Source of the DNA: Eriocheir sinensis
Taxonomy: Eukaryota > Arthropoda > Malacostraca > Decapoda > Varunidae
DNA: 64,000 bases
Direction: 5' to 3'
Assembly: GCF_024679095.1 (NCBI RefSeq)
Contig: NW_026111652.1
Location: 163,501 to 227,500, forward strand
Part shown: piece by piece, positions 13,501-28,971 of the stretch
Position numbering within the stretch: position 1 is the stretch's first letter
Layout of the letters: each line of letters opens with the position of its first letter
Position numbers and translations under genes: made by a program
Notes under the pieces: model-generated
The model's database searches: none
What the model saw: the letters and a program-made list of their open reading frames with translations, nothing else
Told to the model about the DNA's origin: nothing

Positions 13501-14310
13501 ACTTTCTACTTTGATAATATATTCATTTTTGGCTCAACTTGGGGAAAACATCTCGATGCTCTCAACTCCGTCCTCATCCGTCTCAGACAGCATGGTCTTA
13601 CCGCCCGTCCCTCGAAGTGCCGGTTTGGATTCGGATCAATTGAGTACCTCGGATTCATCGTGGACGGCAACACCCTGCGCCCTCTGGAAAACAAGGTATC
13701 GGCCATCTCTTCAATACCACCTCCTTCTAATAAGAAGCTGCTTCGATCCTTTCTAGGCATGATATCCTTCTATAGAATGTTCATCCCGGATGCAGCCTCA
13801 TACACCAGCAGCCTGTCGGATCTTCTGCGCAAGGGCGTCCCCGAACCACTTGTATGGACCGAGGAACTACAAGTATGCTTCAAACGTCTGAAGACTGCTC
13901 TACACTCCGACCCAGTACTGAGGTTGCCGGACCAGACTCGCCCTTTTGTGCTACGGACAGATGCTTCAAACCAGGCTTTGGGAGCTGTCTTGCTGCAGTT
14001 CCACCAAGACTGCCCTCACCCGGTGGCTTATGGCAGCCGGAAACTATTGGATCGGGAACGACGGTACTCCACGATTGAGAGGGAGTGTTTGGCCGTTGTT
14101 TTTGGCATCAGACACTTCGATTACTACCTTCGAGGTAAAGAGTTTGTGCTGGAGGTAGACCACAAGCCTCTAGTATACCTAACACACTTCAAGGGGGGTA
14201 ACGACAGACTCCTCCGTTGGGCCCTTTGCCTTCAAGGTTATAGATTCAGGGTAGTTCATATTGCTGGGGAGAATAATATCGGTGCTGACCTTTTAAGTAG
14301 ATCAGAATAA
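10501..14310 (+). CDS. gag C-terminus-PR-IN-RT-RNaseH polyprotein frame (non-functional as read)
   Basis: Open from the last gag stop to TAA at 14,308-14,310, in the same frame as the upstream ATG at 10,069. In order: gag zinc knuckle CHNCGEPGHIRPNC (10,930-10,971); aspartic protease DTG (11,122-11,130); integrase HHCC zinc module (from 11,722, ending CQSCDKC); integrase catalytic D 11,932, D 12,112, E 12,220 with 35 residues between the last two, i.e. D,D-35-E; a GPY/F-like module (WNGPYTVLE, about 12,638); reverse transcriptase with YRLAVDYR (about 13,207), LDLTKAYYQ and the box FYFDNIF (13,504-13,524); RNase H with TDAS, IERE and DHKPL. The polyprotein would cleave itself, copy the RNA and integrate the cDNA. 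The RT box has Asn (AAT 13,516) where the second catalytic Asp is expected. Integrase lies before RT, the Gmr1-type order. Confidence 0.93.
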   Translation, partial: DYSQLKAAILQHFHRTSDHYRSAFRSAKLGAGETFQQFSTLLGRHFDHWLDSSEVTLSFSDLRSFMILDQFMASVPAELRMFLKENNIRTLDEAVKRADIWASAHRYYSRYPSVTEPNKRPLSTKPSSSKGSPPTSRKSSSVKCHNCGEPGHIRPNCPQNPALFKQKPKSDSSPGNVKIASCLSKPSCQQYYTTGTINGSRVSTIIRDTGCSRILVSEKALPDVDVSQCNTVRCFDYLGRADDFPVVRCFLRCPYFDGWIDAVRAPLKYCSVLVGNVEGVRSPDNPDNTKIYEDTVTPPIPVEVAAVQTHAAAARKIHPLVLSNLEPLSVTPKEFSDLQKACPTLVALRNKAANGEQDVTRKGCTFSYEVSEGLLYRICLSSNCPSLPGKRYLVVPAECRRAVLTLAHESPLADHLSHRKTGMKIGEQFYWPGMWSDIRSFCQSCDKCQRMSVRGRVKPVPLKQLPIITEPFSRVAVDIVGPLSPPTSEGHRYILTLIDFATGFPEAVPRKEVTSISVAEALLEIFSRVGIPREILSDRGTQFTSQMMSELHRLIGVKPLFTTPYHPSGNGRIERFHSTLKASLRKLCSDKPREWHRYLPAVLFALREMPSDRTGFSAFELLYGRTVRGPLSILRDLWEDNKLTTDDRSCYQYVIELKDKLADCAKIAAENADISAAKYKTYFDLNSQDQQFKPSDEVLVLLPDSTSKLLLAWNGPYTVLERKNRVNYVIEEKGKLKLYHANLLKRYYRRAQVNQAAVLDEIFLPSDAQDAPELTFSLAEPELLETANDLPITPDGRLDQADSNTVPEVRETLTTSQRSELFQLISDFKDVFSEIPGCTSSLQHDIEVCTTERVKPKLYPIPLHLRPFFQQEVEQLLSQGIIKPSTSPHCSPVVMVKKTAGNYRLAVDYRVLNSITVFDAEPITTVTEDLHKFYGSRYFSELDLTKAYYQVPLTDRAMCLTAFPTHLGLMEFCRLPFGLVTACATYIRLMRLVLAGLEGVTFYFDNIFIFGSTWGKHLDALNSVLIRLRQHGLTARPSKCRFGFGSIEYLGFIVDGNTLRPLENKVSAISSIPPPSNKKLLRSFLGMISFYRMFIPDAASYTSSLSDLLRKGVPEPLVWTEELQVCFKRLKTALHSDPVLRLPDQTRPFVLRTDASNQALGAVLLQFHQDCPHPVAYGSRKLLDRERRYSTIERECLAVVFGIRHFDYYLRGKEFVLEVDHKPLVYLTHFKGGNDRLLRWALCLQGYRFRVVHIAGENNIGADLLSRSE

Positions 14311-14494
14311 TCGTTGGGGTAAATATTTGTTTGTCCTTTTCCGGGTCGTACTAGGTTTTCGTTATTGGTGGTGTTGGATAAAGTTATTTTGCTCATATTT
14401 CGTTGTTCTGTTGGGTTTTGGTTTTCTTGGTCGGGGTTTAGTCTTCCCTTCAGCTTATCTCGATTCCCTGTATCGAGTCTTGTTAGGGGGGATG
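14311..14494 (+). other. Element 3' untranslated region with polypurine tract
   Basis: About 180 bp, T/G-rich, ending in the G-rich tract AGGGGGGA (14,485-14,492) directly before the 3' LTR. This is the expected plus-strand priming site. Confidence 0.75.
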
Positions 14495-15122
14495 TGTGAG
14501 GGAAGACTACTTATTTACCCTTGTTTCACCTCAGCAAGGTGCACTTCAAGCCCTGCTAATCCTCTCAAAGGCCGCGGTAATGCGCTTCGAACCCTGCTCC
14601 ATACCTCCAAGGGTTCGAAGGAACGTGATGTGGAGGACCGGCGTGGAGGTGTGAGGGAGACTACCCTGGGACTCAGCCGAGTTAACACCTTTACCGGCCT
14701 CCCATTCTGCTCACCGCCGAGCGGGGTTGTGGCTGACACGAGCCCTGCCAGTCTGCTGCCCCCGTTACTGCTCTCCTCCTCATCGGACGTTGTGGCTTCA
14801 TATCGCTGCCTTATCTCCATCCTACTTGTGGCCCCAGGGCCCTTCCAACTCCGACGTCCCGACACCGTCTCGCCGCCGCGTCACCACCCTGCCAGTGGCC
14901 CCTGGCTCTCTCCAACCGGGACTCTGTTGACGCTGGGCGACGCTACCCCGGGAATACTATACTTCTCCCGTGTGTGTGGGTGTTGAGGAGGCAATTAAAT
15001 GCAAAAGCCACTCTAGTGTTTATCTCGCCACGCACCCAGGGAAGCTGAGGGATACCGGGCCTAACGAGGGACTTGATCTGGCGTCCCCTCCACCTAACTA
15101 CGCCTGGGCCCTGTCCCTCACA
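14495..15122 (+). repeat. 3' LTR
   Basis: Same length as the 5' LTR and identical apart from C 14,507, C 14,585, T 14,602 and T 14,706. Ends CCCTCACA at 15,122, followed by the target duplication TATGT. Confidence 0.97.
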
Positions 15123-15658
15123 TATGTACATTTTGTATATTTATTTTCATACAAATTTAATTATTATATTTGTATTTTGTATATATACTTTTATAAAAAA
15201 ATATGCGTAATCTTATGGGTATTTTGCATCCTTATTTTTGTACAAATTTACATTATTTTATTGATATTCTCTGTATTTATTTTGATACGATTTTACATTA
15301 TTCTATGTGTATTTTGTGTATATTTTTTTATACATATTTACATTATTTAATGTGTATTTTGTATATATATTTTATACATATATACGTTATTTTATGTGTA
15401 TATGTGTATTTGCTTATATATTTTTATGCAAATTTACATTATTTTATGTGTATTTTGTATATGTATTTCAGTATAAATTTACCTAATTTTATGTGTATTT
15501 TGTATATCTATTTTCATACAAATTTAAATAATTTTCTGTATTTTTTAATATATTTTTATACAAATTTTAGTTATTTTATTTTTATTTTGTATATTTATTT
15601 TCCTACAAATTTACATTCTTTTAATGATATTTTGTTGATTTATTTTGATACGAATTTA

Positions 15659-15760
<102 letters not shown>

Positions 15761-15951
15761 CTACGTATTTACATCATTTTATATGTATTATGTAAATATA
15801 TTCTCATAGAAATTTACGTTATTTTATGTGTATTCGTATGCATATTTTGATACAAATCTACATTATTTTATGAGTATTATGCATATCTCTTTCAATACAA
15901 ATTTACCTAATTGTATGTGCATTTTATATATTTATTTTAATACAAATTTAA

Positions 15952-16084
<133 letters not shown>

Positions 16085-17033
16085 TACAAATATCCTTTAT
16101 TTTATGGGTATTTTGCATCTTTATTTTCATACAAATATACGTTATTTTATTGATATTCTGTATATTTATTTTGATACGATTTTTTCGTTATTCTATGCGT
16201 ATTTTGTATATATTTTTGATACATATTTACATTATTTTATGTATATTTTGAATATATATTTTTATATAAATTTACGTCCTTTATTTGTATTTGTTTATAT
16301 TTTTTATACAAATTTACAATATTTTATTGGTATTTTGTTCATATATTTCAAAACAAATTTACCTAGTTTTATGTGTATATTGTATATCTATTTTCATAAA
16401 AAAATCAATTATTTCTGTGTATTTTTGAATATATTTCAATACAAATATTAGCTGTTAGGTGTATTTTATAAATATATTTTCACACAAATGTATATTATTT
16501 TATGTTTTTTTTTTGTTGATTTATTTTGATACGAATTTACATTATTTAATGTGTTCTTTGTATATATATTTTAAATCGTAATGATATTATTTAATGTGTA
16601 TTTTGTATATATATTTTTATACAAATTTGTTATTTTATGTGTATATGTATATATATTTTGATTCAAATTATTTTAAGTGTATATTGTATATATATTTCAT
16701 AAAAAAATTTACCTTATTTTATGTATATTTTGAATCTTTATTTTTGTTAAAATTTATATTATTTCATGTGTATGTTTTTATTTGTATTTCTGTTATTTTG
16801 GGTGTATATTTTATATTTAATTTTCTACGTATTTACATCATTTTATGTGTATTTTGTATATATATTTTCATAGAAACTTACGTTATTATATGTGTATTCG
16901 TGTATATATTTTGATACAAATTTACATTATTTTATGTGTACTTTGCATGTCTATTTCAATACAAATTTACCTTATTGTATGTGCATTTTGTATATTTATT
17001 TTAATACAAATTTAATTATTTTATGTGAATTTT

Positions 17034-17173
<140 letters not shown>

Positions 17174-18642
17174 TATGCGTTATTTTATGGGTAATGTGCA
17201 TCTTTATTTTCATATAAATTTACATTATTTTATTGATATTATGTTTATTTATTTTGATACGATTTTATTTTATTCTCTGTGTATTTTATATATATTTTTT
17301 ATATATATTTACATTATTTAATGTATATTTTGTATATACGTTTTTATACAAATTTACGCTATTTTATGTGTATTTGTTTATATATTTTGATACAGATTTG
17401 CAGTATTTTCTGGGTATTTTGTTTATATATTTAAAAACAAATTTACCTAATTTTATGTGTATTTTGAATATCTTTTTTCATTTTATTTAAAGTGTATTTT
17501 TGTATATATTTTTTTTTATAAAAGTATACGTTATCTTAAGGGTATTTTGCATCTTTATTTTCATACAAATTTATATTATTTTATTGATATTCTGTGTATT
17601 TATTTTGTTACGATTTTTCACTATTCTATGTGTATTTTGTATAAATTTTTTTATAAATATTTACATTGTTTAATATGTATTTTGTATATATATTTAATAC
17701 AAATTTTCGTTATTTTATGTTTATTTGTTTATATATTTTCATAAAAATTTACATTATTTTATGTGTATTTTGTATATGTATTTCAAAACAAATTTACCTA
17801 ATTTTATGTGTATTTTGTATATCTATTTCATACAAATTTAACCTATTTTTCTGTATTTTTGTATATATTTTTATAGAAATTTTAGTTATTATATTTGTAT
17901 TTTGTATATTTATATTACTAAATATATACATTCTTTTATTGGAATTTTATTTATTTATTTTAATACGAATTTACATTATTATATGTGTATTTTCTATATA
18001 TATTTTCATAGAAATTTACGTTATTTTATGTGTATTCGTATATATATTTTCATAAAAATTTACATTATTTTATATGTATTTTGTATATCTATTTTCATAC
18101 AAATTCAAATTATTTATGTGTATTTTTGTATGTATTTTTATACAAATTTTAGTTATTTTGTGTATTTTGTATATTTATTTTTCTACAAATATACTTTCTT
18201 TTATTGGAATTTTCTTTACTTATTTTGAAACGAATTTACATTATTTTATGTGTATTTTGCATATATATTTTTATACGTATTTACATTATTATATTCTTAT
18301 TTTGTATATATATTGTTAAAGAAATTTACGTTATTTTATGTGTATTCGTATATATATATTTTGAAACAAATTTACATAGTTTAAAATGTATTTTGCATAT
18401 CTATTTCAATAAAAAGATTTCCTTATTGTATGTGCATTTTGTATATTTATTTTAATACAAATTTAATTATTTTATGTGTATTTTTGTATATACATTTTTA
18501 TACAAATATGTTTTATTTTATGGTTATTTTGCATCTTTATTTTCCAACAAATCTACAATATTTTATTGATATTCTGTTTATTTATAGTGATACGGTTTTA
18601 CATTATTCTATGTGTATTTTGTATATAATTTCCATACATATT

Positions 18643-19019
<377 letters not shown>

Positions 19020-19669
19020 TATATATTTTTAAACAAATTTTAGTTATTTTACTTGTATTTTGTATATTTATTTTCCTATATATATATACTTTTTTATTGG
19101 AGTTTTGTCTATTTATTTTGACACGAATTTACATTATTTTATATGTATTTTGTATGTATATTTTTATACGTATTTACATCATTTTATTTTATTATCATAG
19201 AAATTTACGGTATTTTATGTGTATTCGTATATATATTTTCATACAAATTTACATTTTTTTATGTGTATTTTGCATATCTGTTTCAGCACAAATATACCTT
19301 ATTCTATGTTCATTTTGTATATTTATTTTAATTTAAATCTAATTATTTTATGTGTATTTTTGTATATACATTTTTATACAAATATGCCATATTTTGTGTA
19401 TTTTACATCTTTATTTTCATACAAATTTACATTATTTCATTGATTTTCTTTTTATTTAAATTGATACGATTTTATATTTTTCTATGTATATTTTTTATGT
19501 TTTTTTTATACATATTTACCTTATTTAATGTATATTTTGTATGTATATTTTAATACAAATATACGTTATTTTATGTGTATTTTGTAAATTTATTTTTCAC
19601 ACAAATATATATTATTTTATTGGTATTTTGTTGATTTATTTTGATACGAATTTACATTATTTTATGTGT

Positions 19670-19779
<110 letters not shown>

Positions 19780-19957
19780 GTTATTTGATGTGTATTTTGT
19801 ATATATATTTTTATACAAATTTATGTTATTTTATGTGTATTTGTATTTATATTCTGATACAAATTTAAATTATTTTACTGGTATTTTGTATATTTATTTT
19901 CAATCAAATTTAAATTATTTATGTGTATATTTGTATACATATGTTTACATATCCTTA

Positions 19958-20100
<143 letters not shown>

Positions 20101-20544
20101 TATGTATATTTATATTTATATTTTTTTATATGATTTACATGATTTTATATTCTGTATTTTTAATATAAATTTGCCTTATTTTATGTGTGTTTTGTATATT
20201 TATTTTCATACAAATTTAAATTATTTTATGTATTTTATATATTTTCATAGAAATTTACGTTATTTCATGTGTATTTGTGTATATATTTTGAAACAAATTT
20301 ACAATGTTTTATGTGTATTTGGCATATCTATTTCAATATTACTTTACCTTATTGTATGAACATTTTGTATATTTACTCTAATACAAATTTAATTATTTAA
20401 AGTGTATTTTTTTATATATATTTTAAAAATATATGCGTTTTTTATGGGTATTTTTCATCTCTATTTTCATACAAATTTATATTATTTTATAGATATTCTG
20501 TGTATTTATTTTGGTACGACTTTACATTATTCTATAGGTATTAT

Positions 20545-20746
<202 letters not shown>

Positions 20747-20885
20747 TTACGTTATTTTATGTGTATTCGTATATATATTTTCATACAAATTTACATTTTT
20801 TTATGTTTATTTTGCATATCTATTTCAGCACAAATTTCCCTTATTCTATTTGCATTTTGTATATTTATTTTAATTTAAGTCTAGT

Positions 20886-21002
<117 letters not shown>

Positions 21003-21426
21003 TATTTTTTATACATATATACATTATTTAATATGTATTTTGTATATATATTTTATTATTTTTTGTGTGTTTTTGTCTATATTTTTATATATTTCAATAC
21101 AAATGTAGCTTATTTTATGTGTATTTTGTATATCTATTATTATCATACAAATTTAAATTATTTTTTGTGTATTTTTGTATAGATTTTAATATAAATTTTA
21201 TTATTTTATGTGTATTTTTGTATATATATTTTTATACATATATGAGTTATTTTATGGGTATTTTGCATCTTTATTTTTATACAAATTTATATTATTTTAT
21301 TGATATTCTGTTTATTTATTTTCTTACGATTTTTCACTATTCTATGTGTATTTTGTATATATATTTTTTATACATATTTACATTATTTAAGTTTTTTTGT
21401 ATATATATATTTTATACAAATTTACG

Positions 21427-21672
<246 letters not shown>

Positions 21673-22415
21673 ATGGGCAATATGTATCATTATTTTCATA
21701 TATATTTAATTATTTTATTGATATTCTGTTTATTTATTTTGATACGTTTTTCCATTATTCTATGTGTATTTTATGTATAATTTTTATATATATTTACATT
21801 ATTTAATGTATATTTTGTATATACGTTTTTATACAAATTTACGCTATTTTATATGTATTTGTTGATATATTTTGATACAAATTTACAGTATTTTCTGGGT
21901 ATTTTGTTTATATATTTCAAAACAAATTTACCTTATTTTATGTGTATTTTATATATATATTTTAATTTTATTTAATGTGTATTTTTGTATATATATTTTC
22001 AAAAAAAAATATGCGTTATTTTATGGGTATTTTGCATCTTTATTTTTATACAAATTTATATTATTTTATTGATATTCTGTGTATTTATTTTGTTACGATT
22101 TTCACTATTCTCTGTGTATTTTGTATATATTTTTTATACATATTTACATTATTTAATGTGTATTTTGTATATATATTTTATACAAATTTACGTTATTTTA
22201 TGTATTTTGTATATATATTTCAATGCAAATTTAGCTTATTGTATGTGTATTTTTTGTATCTATAAGTTTTTTGTATATTTTTGTATATAGTTTTACACAA
22301 AATTTTCGTTATTTTATGTATATTTCTTATATTTATTTTCATATAAATACACATTCTTTTATTGGTATTTTGTTTATTTATTTTGATACGAATTTACATT
22401 GTTTTATGTGTATTT

Positions 22416-22573
<158 letters not shown>

Positions 22574-23471
22574 CTTATTTACATCATTTAATGTGTATTT
22601 TGTATATATAAATTTTTAAAAAATCTACGTTATTTTAAGTTTATTCTTATATATATTTTGAAACAAATTTACATTGTTTTATGTGTATTTTGCATATCTA
22701 TTTCAATTCAAATTTACCTTATTGTAGGTACATTTTGTATATTTATTTTCATACAAATTTAATTATTATATTTGTATTTTGTATATATACTTTTATAAAA
22801 AAAATATGCGTAATCTTATGGGTATTTTGCATCCTTATTTTTGTACAAATTTACATTATTTTATTGACATTCTCTGTATTTATTTTGATACGATTTTACA
22901 TTATTCTATGTGTATTTTGTATATATTTTTTTATACATATATACATTATTTAATGTGTATTTTGTATATATATTTTATACAAATATACGTTATTTTATGT
23001 GTATATGTGTATTTGCTTATATATTTTTATGCAAATTTACATTATTTTATGTGTATTTTGTATATGTATTTCAGTATAAATTTACCTAATTTTATGTGTA
23101 TTTTGTATATCTATTTTCATATAAATTTGAATTATTTTTTGTGTTTTTGTATATATTTTTATACAAATTTTAGTTATTTTATGTGTATTTTGATTATGTA
23201 TTTTCCTTCAAATTTACATTCTTTTATTGAGATTTTGTTTATTTATTTTGATACGAATTTACATTAATTTAGGTGTATTTTGTATATATATTATTCTACG
23301 TATTTACATCATTTTTTCTGTGTGTATTGTGTATATAAATTTTGATCCAAATCTACATTATTTTTTTATGTGTATTGTGCATATCTATTTCAATACAAAT
23401 TTACCTCATTGTATGTGCATTTTTTATATTTATTTTAATACAAATTTAATTATTTGACGTGTATTTTTTTT

Positions 23472-23472
<1 letters not shown>

Positions 23473-23523
<51 letters not shown>

Positions 23524-23580
23524 TATATAAATATAGAGAACTAAATATATATATAAATATATATATATATAAATAAGACA
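23473..23580. repeat. TA-rich inversion junction
   Basis: A short TA array (23,473-23,519) is followed by TAAATATAT units and the non-satellite word AGAGAACTAAATAT. Monomers left of this point read forward, monomers to the right read as the reverse complement. Confidence 0.8.
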
Positions 23581-25340
<1,760 letters not shown>

Positions 25341-26052
25341 ACATATTTTTCGTCTCCCTTTTCTCTATCCTTCCTTTCTCTTATCTCCCTCCTTATTCAT
25401 CTTCCAACCCTTTCCCTTCCTTTCTCTTTCTCCTCCTTTCCTCTCCCTTCTCTCTATCCTTCCTTTCTCTTATCTCCCTCTATGTTCATCTTCCAACCCT
25501 TTCCCTTCCCTTCTCTTTCTCTTCCTTTCCTCTCCCTTCTCTCTATCCTTCCTTTCTCTTATCTCCCTCCTTATTCATCTTCCAACCCTTTCCCTTCCTT
25601 TCTCTTTCTCCTCCTTTCCTCTCCCTTCTCTCTATCCTTCCTTTCTCTTATCTCCCTCCTTATTCATCTTCCAACCCTTTCCCTTCCCTTTTCTTTCTCT
25701 TCCTTTCCTCTCCCTTCTCCCTATCCTTCCTTTCTCTTATCTCCCTCCTTATTCATCTTCCAACCCTTTCCCTTCCCTTCTCTTTCTCTTCCTTTCCTCT
25801 CCCTTCTCCCTATCCTTCCTTTCTCTTATCTCCCTCCTTATTCATCTTCCAACCCTTTCCCTTCCCTTCTCTTTCTCTTCCTTTCCTCTCCCTTCTCCCT
25901 ATCCTTCCTTTCTCTTATCTCCCTCCTTATTCATCTTCCAGCCCTTTCCCTTCCCTTCTCTTTCTCTTCCTTTCCTCTCCCTTCTCTCTATCCTTCCTTT
26001 CTCTTATCTCCCTCCATATTCATCTTCCAACCCTTTCCATTCCCTTCTCTTT
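25341..26052 (+). repeat. 89-bp pyrimidine-rich minisatellite, left block
   Basis: About 7.5 copies of an 89-bp unit containing TTATTCATCTTCCAACCC; that word starts near 25,394, 25,483 and 25,572, giving an exact 89-bp period. The plus strand is nearly pure C/T. Because 89 is not a multiple of three, the unit reads through all frames, giving spurious Ser/Pro/Phe/Leu-rich ORFs. The same unit resumes at 30,111 after the LINE. Confidence 0.95.
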
Positions 26053-26147
26053 TTTTTATTTTATTTAAACAGGGCTTACACAAGATTGTGCTAAAGTTGA
26101 AGGTTTTAAGCTTCATTTATTTATAGCTACATACAAGACACATTGAA

Positions 26148-28971
26148 TTACTGCCTTGAAGTCCGAATCCAGTTGTTCACCTCCCGCTTGAAGTCTTGAA
26201 GTGACGCGCGATGGTGGAGGTCGGTGTGGCGAACAAGCTGGTTCCACAGGCGGCTGTAGCGGGGCTGGAAGGAGCGGAAGTGGTGTTCTGTCCTGGAGAA
26301 GGGTACAGCCACTTGTTCCTGTCTGTGGGGTGCTGCTCGGGTGGAGTGTATGGGGGTTGGGGGCGCAGGGAGCTTGAGAGCTGCCAGGTGGAGTGTGTTT
26401 AGGTTGTGTGCCTTGAACATTACACACAGGCCTGCCACATCCCTGCGCTCCTGGAGAGGTTGCAGGGAGCCACGCGCGTGCTGAGGACCTGTGCCCTGTA
26501 TCAGACGCTGGGCTCTGGCCTGGACACGATCCAGCGTTGCAAGGTAAGATGGAGGGCAGGAGGACCAGGCGAGGGGGGAGTACTCCATGAGGGGGCGTAC
26601 TTGTGCTTTGAAGCTTCTCAGTCCCTTTGGCGTCAAGTAGATGGGAGATGCGCCGTACACAGCTGAGTTTCCATGCTGCATTTTTTGATATTTTTTTAGC
26701 ATGGTTGGTGAAGGAGAGTCCCGCGTCGAACTCCACTCCGAGAATGAAGATGGAGTCTTGAAGGGGTAGCGTTTTCCCCTCCAGTTGTATCCCCGGCCCG
26801 GCTAGATTGTTGACATCTCGCCTGCGGGATATTACCATTGCTTGTGTTTTGTCAGGGGCCAGGGTGATTTGCCAGCAGCCGCTCCAGGCGATAATTTTGT
26901 CGAGTGCCATGTTGATGCGACACACTGTGCCTTGCCAGTCCTGTCTGTCGCTGGTGAAGGCAAGGGTGCAGTCGTCAGCATACGCCTGGGCCTCAGGGAT
27001 GAGCTGGAGAATGTCATTGAAATAAACATTCCACAGTAGAGGCCCTAGTACGCTGCCCTGGGGCACGCTTGCATTGATGGGGTGCTGGCCTGAGGTGTGG
27101 CCGTTAATCACCACCTGTAACGCCCTGTCCTGGGGGTAGTCCCCAATGAGCTGCAGGAGGGCGCCTCGCACACCTAGGCTCTTCAGCTTGGCGATGAGGC
27201 CTTGGTGCCAAACCCTGTCGTAGGCTCCGGCTATGTCAAGAGCCACGACGAAGATGTCGAGTCCCCTGTCCAGCGAGTGGTTCCATGAGGCAGAGTTAAG
27301 GAGCAGCAGGTCTGCAGCAGATCTTCCCTGCCGGAAGCCGAATTGCTTGGAGTTGAGGAGACGGTGGGCATCGAGGAAGGCCGTGAGTTTGGCTGTTATA
27401 AGGGACTCCAAGATTTTCCCAACAGTGGAGAGGAGGGATACTGGGCGGTAGTTCTTTGGGTCCTGTTTGCCTTTTTTCTTGTATATGGCCACCACTCTTG
27501 CTTTCTTCCAAAGTGTGGGCCACTTGGAGGAGGAAAGGATGTTATTGAAGATGGTGGTAAGTGGTAGGGCGAGCTGGCCAGCGCATCTTTTTAGCAGGTG
27601 AGGGCTGATGTTGTCAGGCCCTAGGGCTTTCTTGGGGTCTATTTGTAGCAGCAGATTTCTTATCTCCTCTGTGGTGACAGTGAGACTCTCCAGAGAGGCC
27701 CTGGTGATGGATGGCAGCTTCTGGGTTGCTCGGAGGGGCTCAGGTACTGACATTTTGGAAGAGAAGTGGGCCGCCAGTAGCTCCGCCTTGTCTTTGTCGC
27801 GCATAGCCACTGACCCATCTGGCCTGACGAGGGGGTGGGAGGGGTTGTCGGCTGAGAGGCCTTGTTGTTGTTTCACTCCACTCCACCACTCCTTGCTACC
27901 CACAGACTGGCCGCTGAGCTTGGTCTTCATTACCTCCTTCCAGCGTTGTATAGCCTGTTTTTGCACCCGGCTCATGTTCTTGCAAGCTTCTCTGTGTAAG
28001 GTTTTATTATGCTGAGAAGGATGGGACTTGTAACGCAACCAAGCCCTACTCTTGGTGTCCGCTGCTATCCTGCACTGACAGCCGAACCAGGGCTGATCAT
28101 TTGGTTTTGATTTATATGACTGGCTGGGCACATATTCTTGTTGCAGAGACAGAAGAAGGTTTGTTAAGTTCTCCACTTGGGTGTTGACGTCTCCGTGGAG
28201 GATATCCGTCCACACGATGGAGTCCAGATTTGCCTTCAGGCTGTTCCAATCTCCCCGGGACCACAACCAGTTCACACGGGCGGTGGCTCCGTCGTGTTCT
28301 ATTGAGGTCTTGATGGTGGTGAGCACAGCAGAATGGTCAGAGGAACCAACCATACCTAGGGGATGACAGGTGACCACTTCCTCTGGCAGCTCTGTAATGA
28401 CTGGGTCCAGGGAGGAGCCGGAGATATGTGTAGGGAAATCAACGTGGTTCGTGAGGCCGTACATGGTCAGAAGGTCTTCGAGCTGCCTTGCCACCAAGTA
28501 CTGATTCATGTCCCCCACCACAATGAGATGTTTGCAGGAATGCTGGAGCAGAAGGGTGTCGAGATTTGTGTGGAGGAAGTGGATGGGGTCGCTCCCCTGC
28601 CACTGTGGCCGGTAGCATACACAGAGCAGGATGGAGTCGCGTTGTCTTGTCCACAGCCTGAAGAATGCCATTTCGAGGTGGCGTTCCATGTCGACATCGA
28701 GGGCCTCCACAGCAAGACCGTCACGGAAGCAGACTGCGATTCCCCCGAAGGTACCGTGGGCTCGGTCTCTTCGGTGCCATCTAGAGTACCCTTGAATATG
28801 CCCAAAGTTGGCGGGAATGGTGGGATTGAGAAAGGTCTCCACTGTGGCTATGATGTCTGGGGAGTGCGGGATAACATAAGAGTGTGTTAGATCTCCTATG
28901 TTAGTTTGGAGGCCTCTGATGTTAGTAGACATAATCGTCAGTTTCCCTTGGAAGGTTGGGTCGGCCGGCAT
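26148..28971 (-). pseudogene. LINE 1 ORF2: endonuclease-reverse transcriptase, one frameshift
   Basis: Starts at ATG 28,969-28,971, overlapping the end of ORF1 by about 50 nt. The N-terminal 230 residues form an APE endonuclease (NIRGLQ, VETFLN, GDMNQY, GSSDHSAV). The RT follows with GPDNISPHLLK, NYRPVSLLS, DIAGAYDRVWH, PQGSVLGPLLWN and the active site AYADD. The frame is lost near 26,608-26,612: the reading frame on the 5' side continues to 26,113 with meaningless Pro/Ser-rich text, while the other frame carries the expected C-terminal domain (VRPLMEYSPLAW...) ending at 26,148. A one-base indel in the 3' third is the simplest reading. The protein would nick target DNA and prime reverse transcription. 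Confidence 0.9.

Larger units (their letters stand above)
9001..15122 (+). mobile_element. Gmr1-like Ty3/gypsy LTR retrotransposon, complete with LTRs and TSD
   Basis: Two 628-bp LTRs (9001-9628 and 14,495-15,122) flank a primer-binding site, one long gag-pol frame and a G-rich polypurine tract. The 5-bp sequence TATGT lies on both sides (8996-9000 and 15,123-15,127). The LTRs differ at only four positions seen by eye (9013, 9091, 9108, 9212 against their partners). Domain order in the frame is gag zinc knuckle, protease, integrase with GPY/F module, reverse transcriptase, RNase H. Canonical Ty3/gypsy elements carry integrase last. Integrase before RT with gypsy-like domains is the arrangement known for the Gmr1 clade, first described from Atlantic cod. 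The copy has three in-frame gag stops and an altered RT active site, so it is young but non-autonomous as read. Confidence 0.95.
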
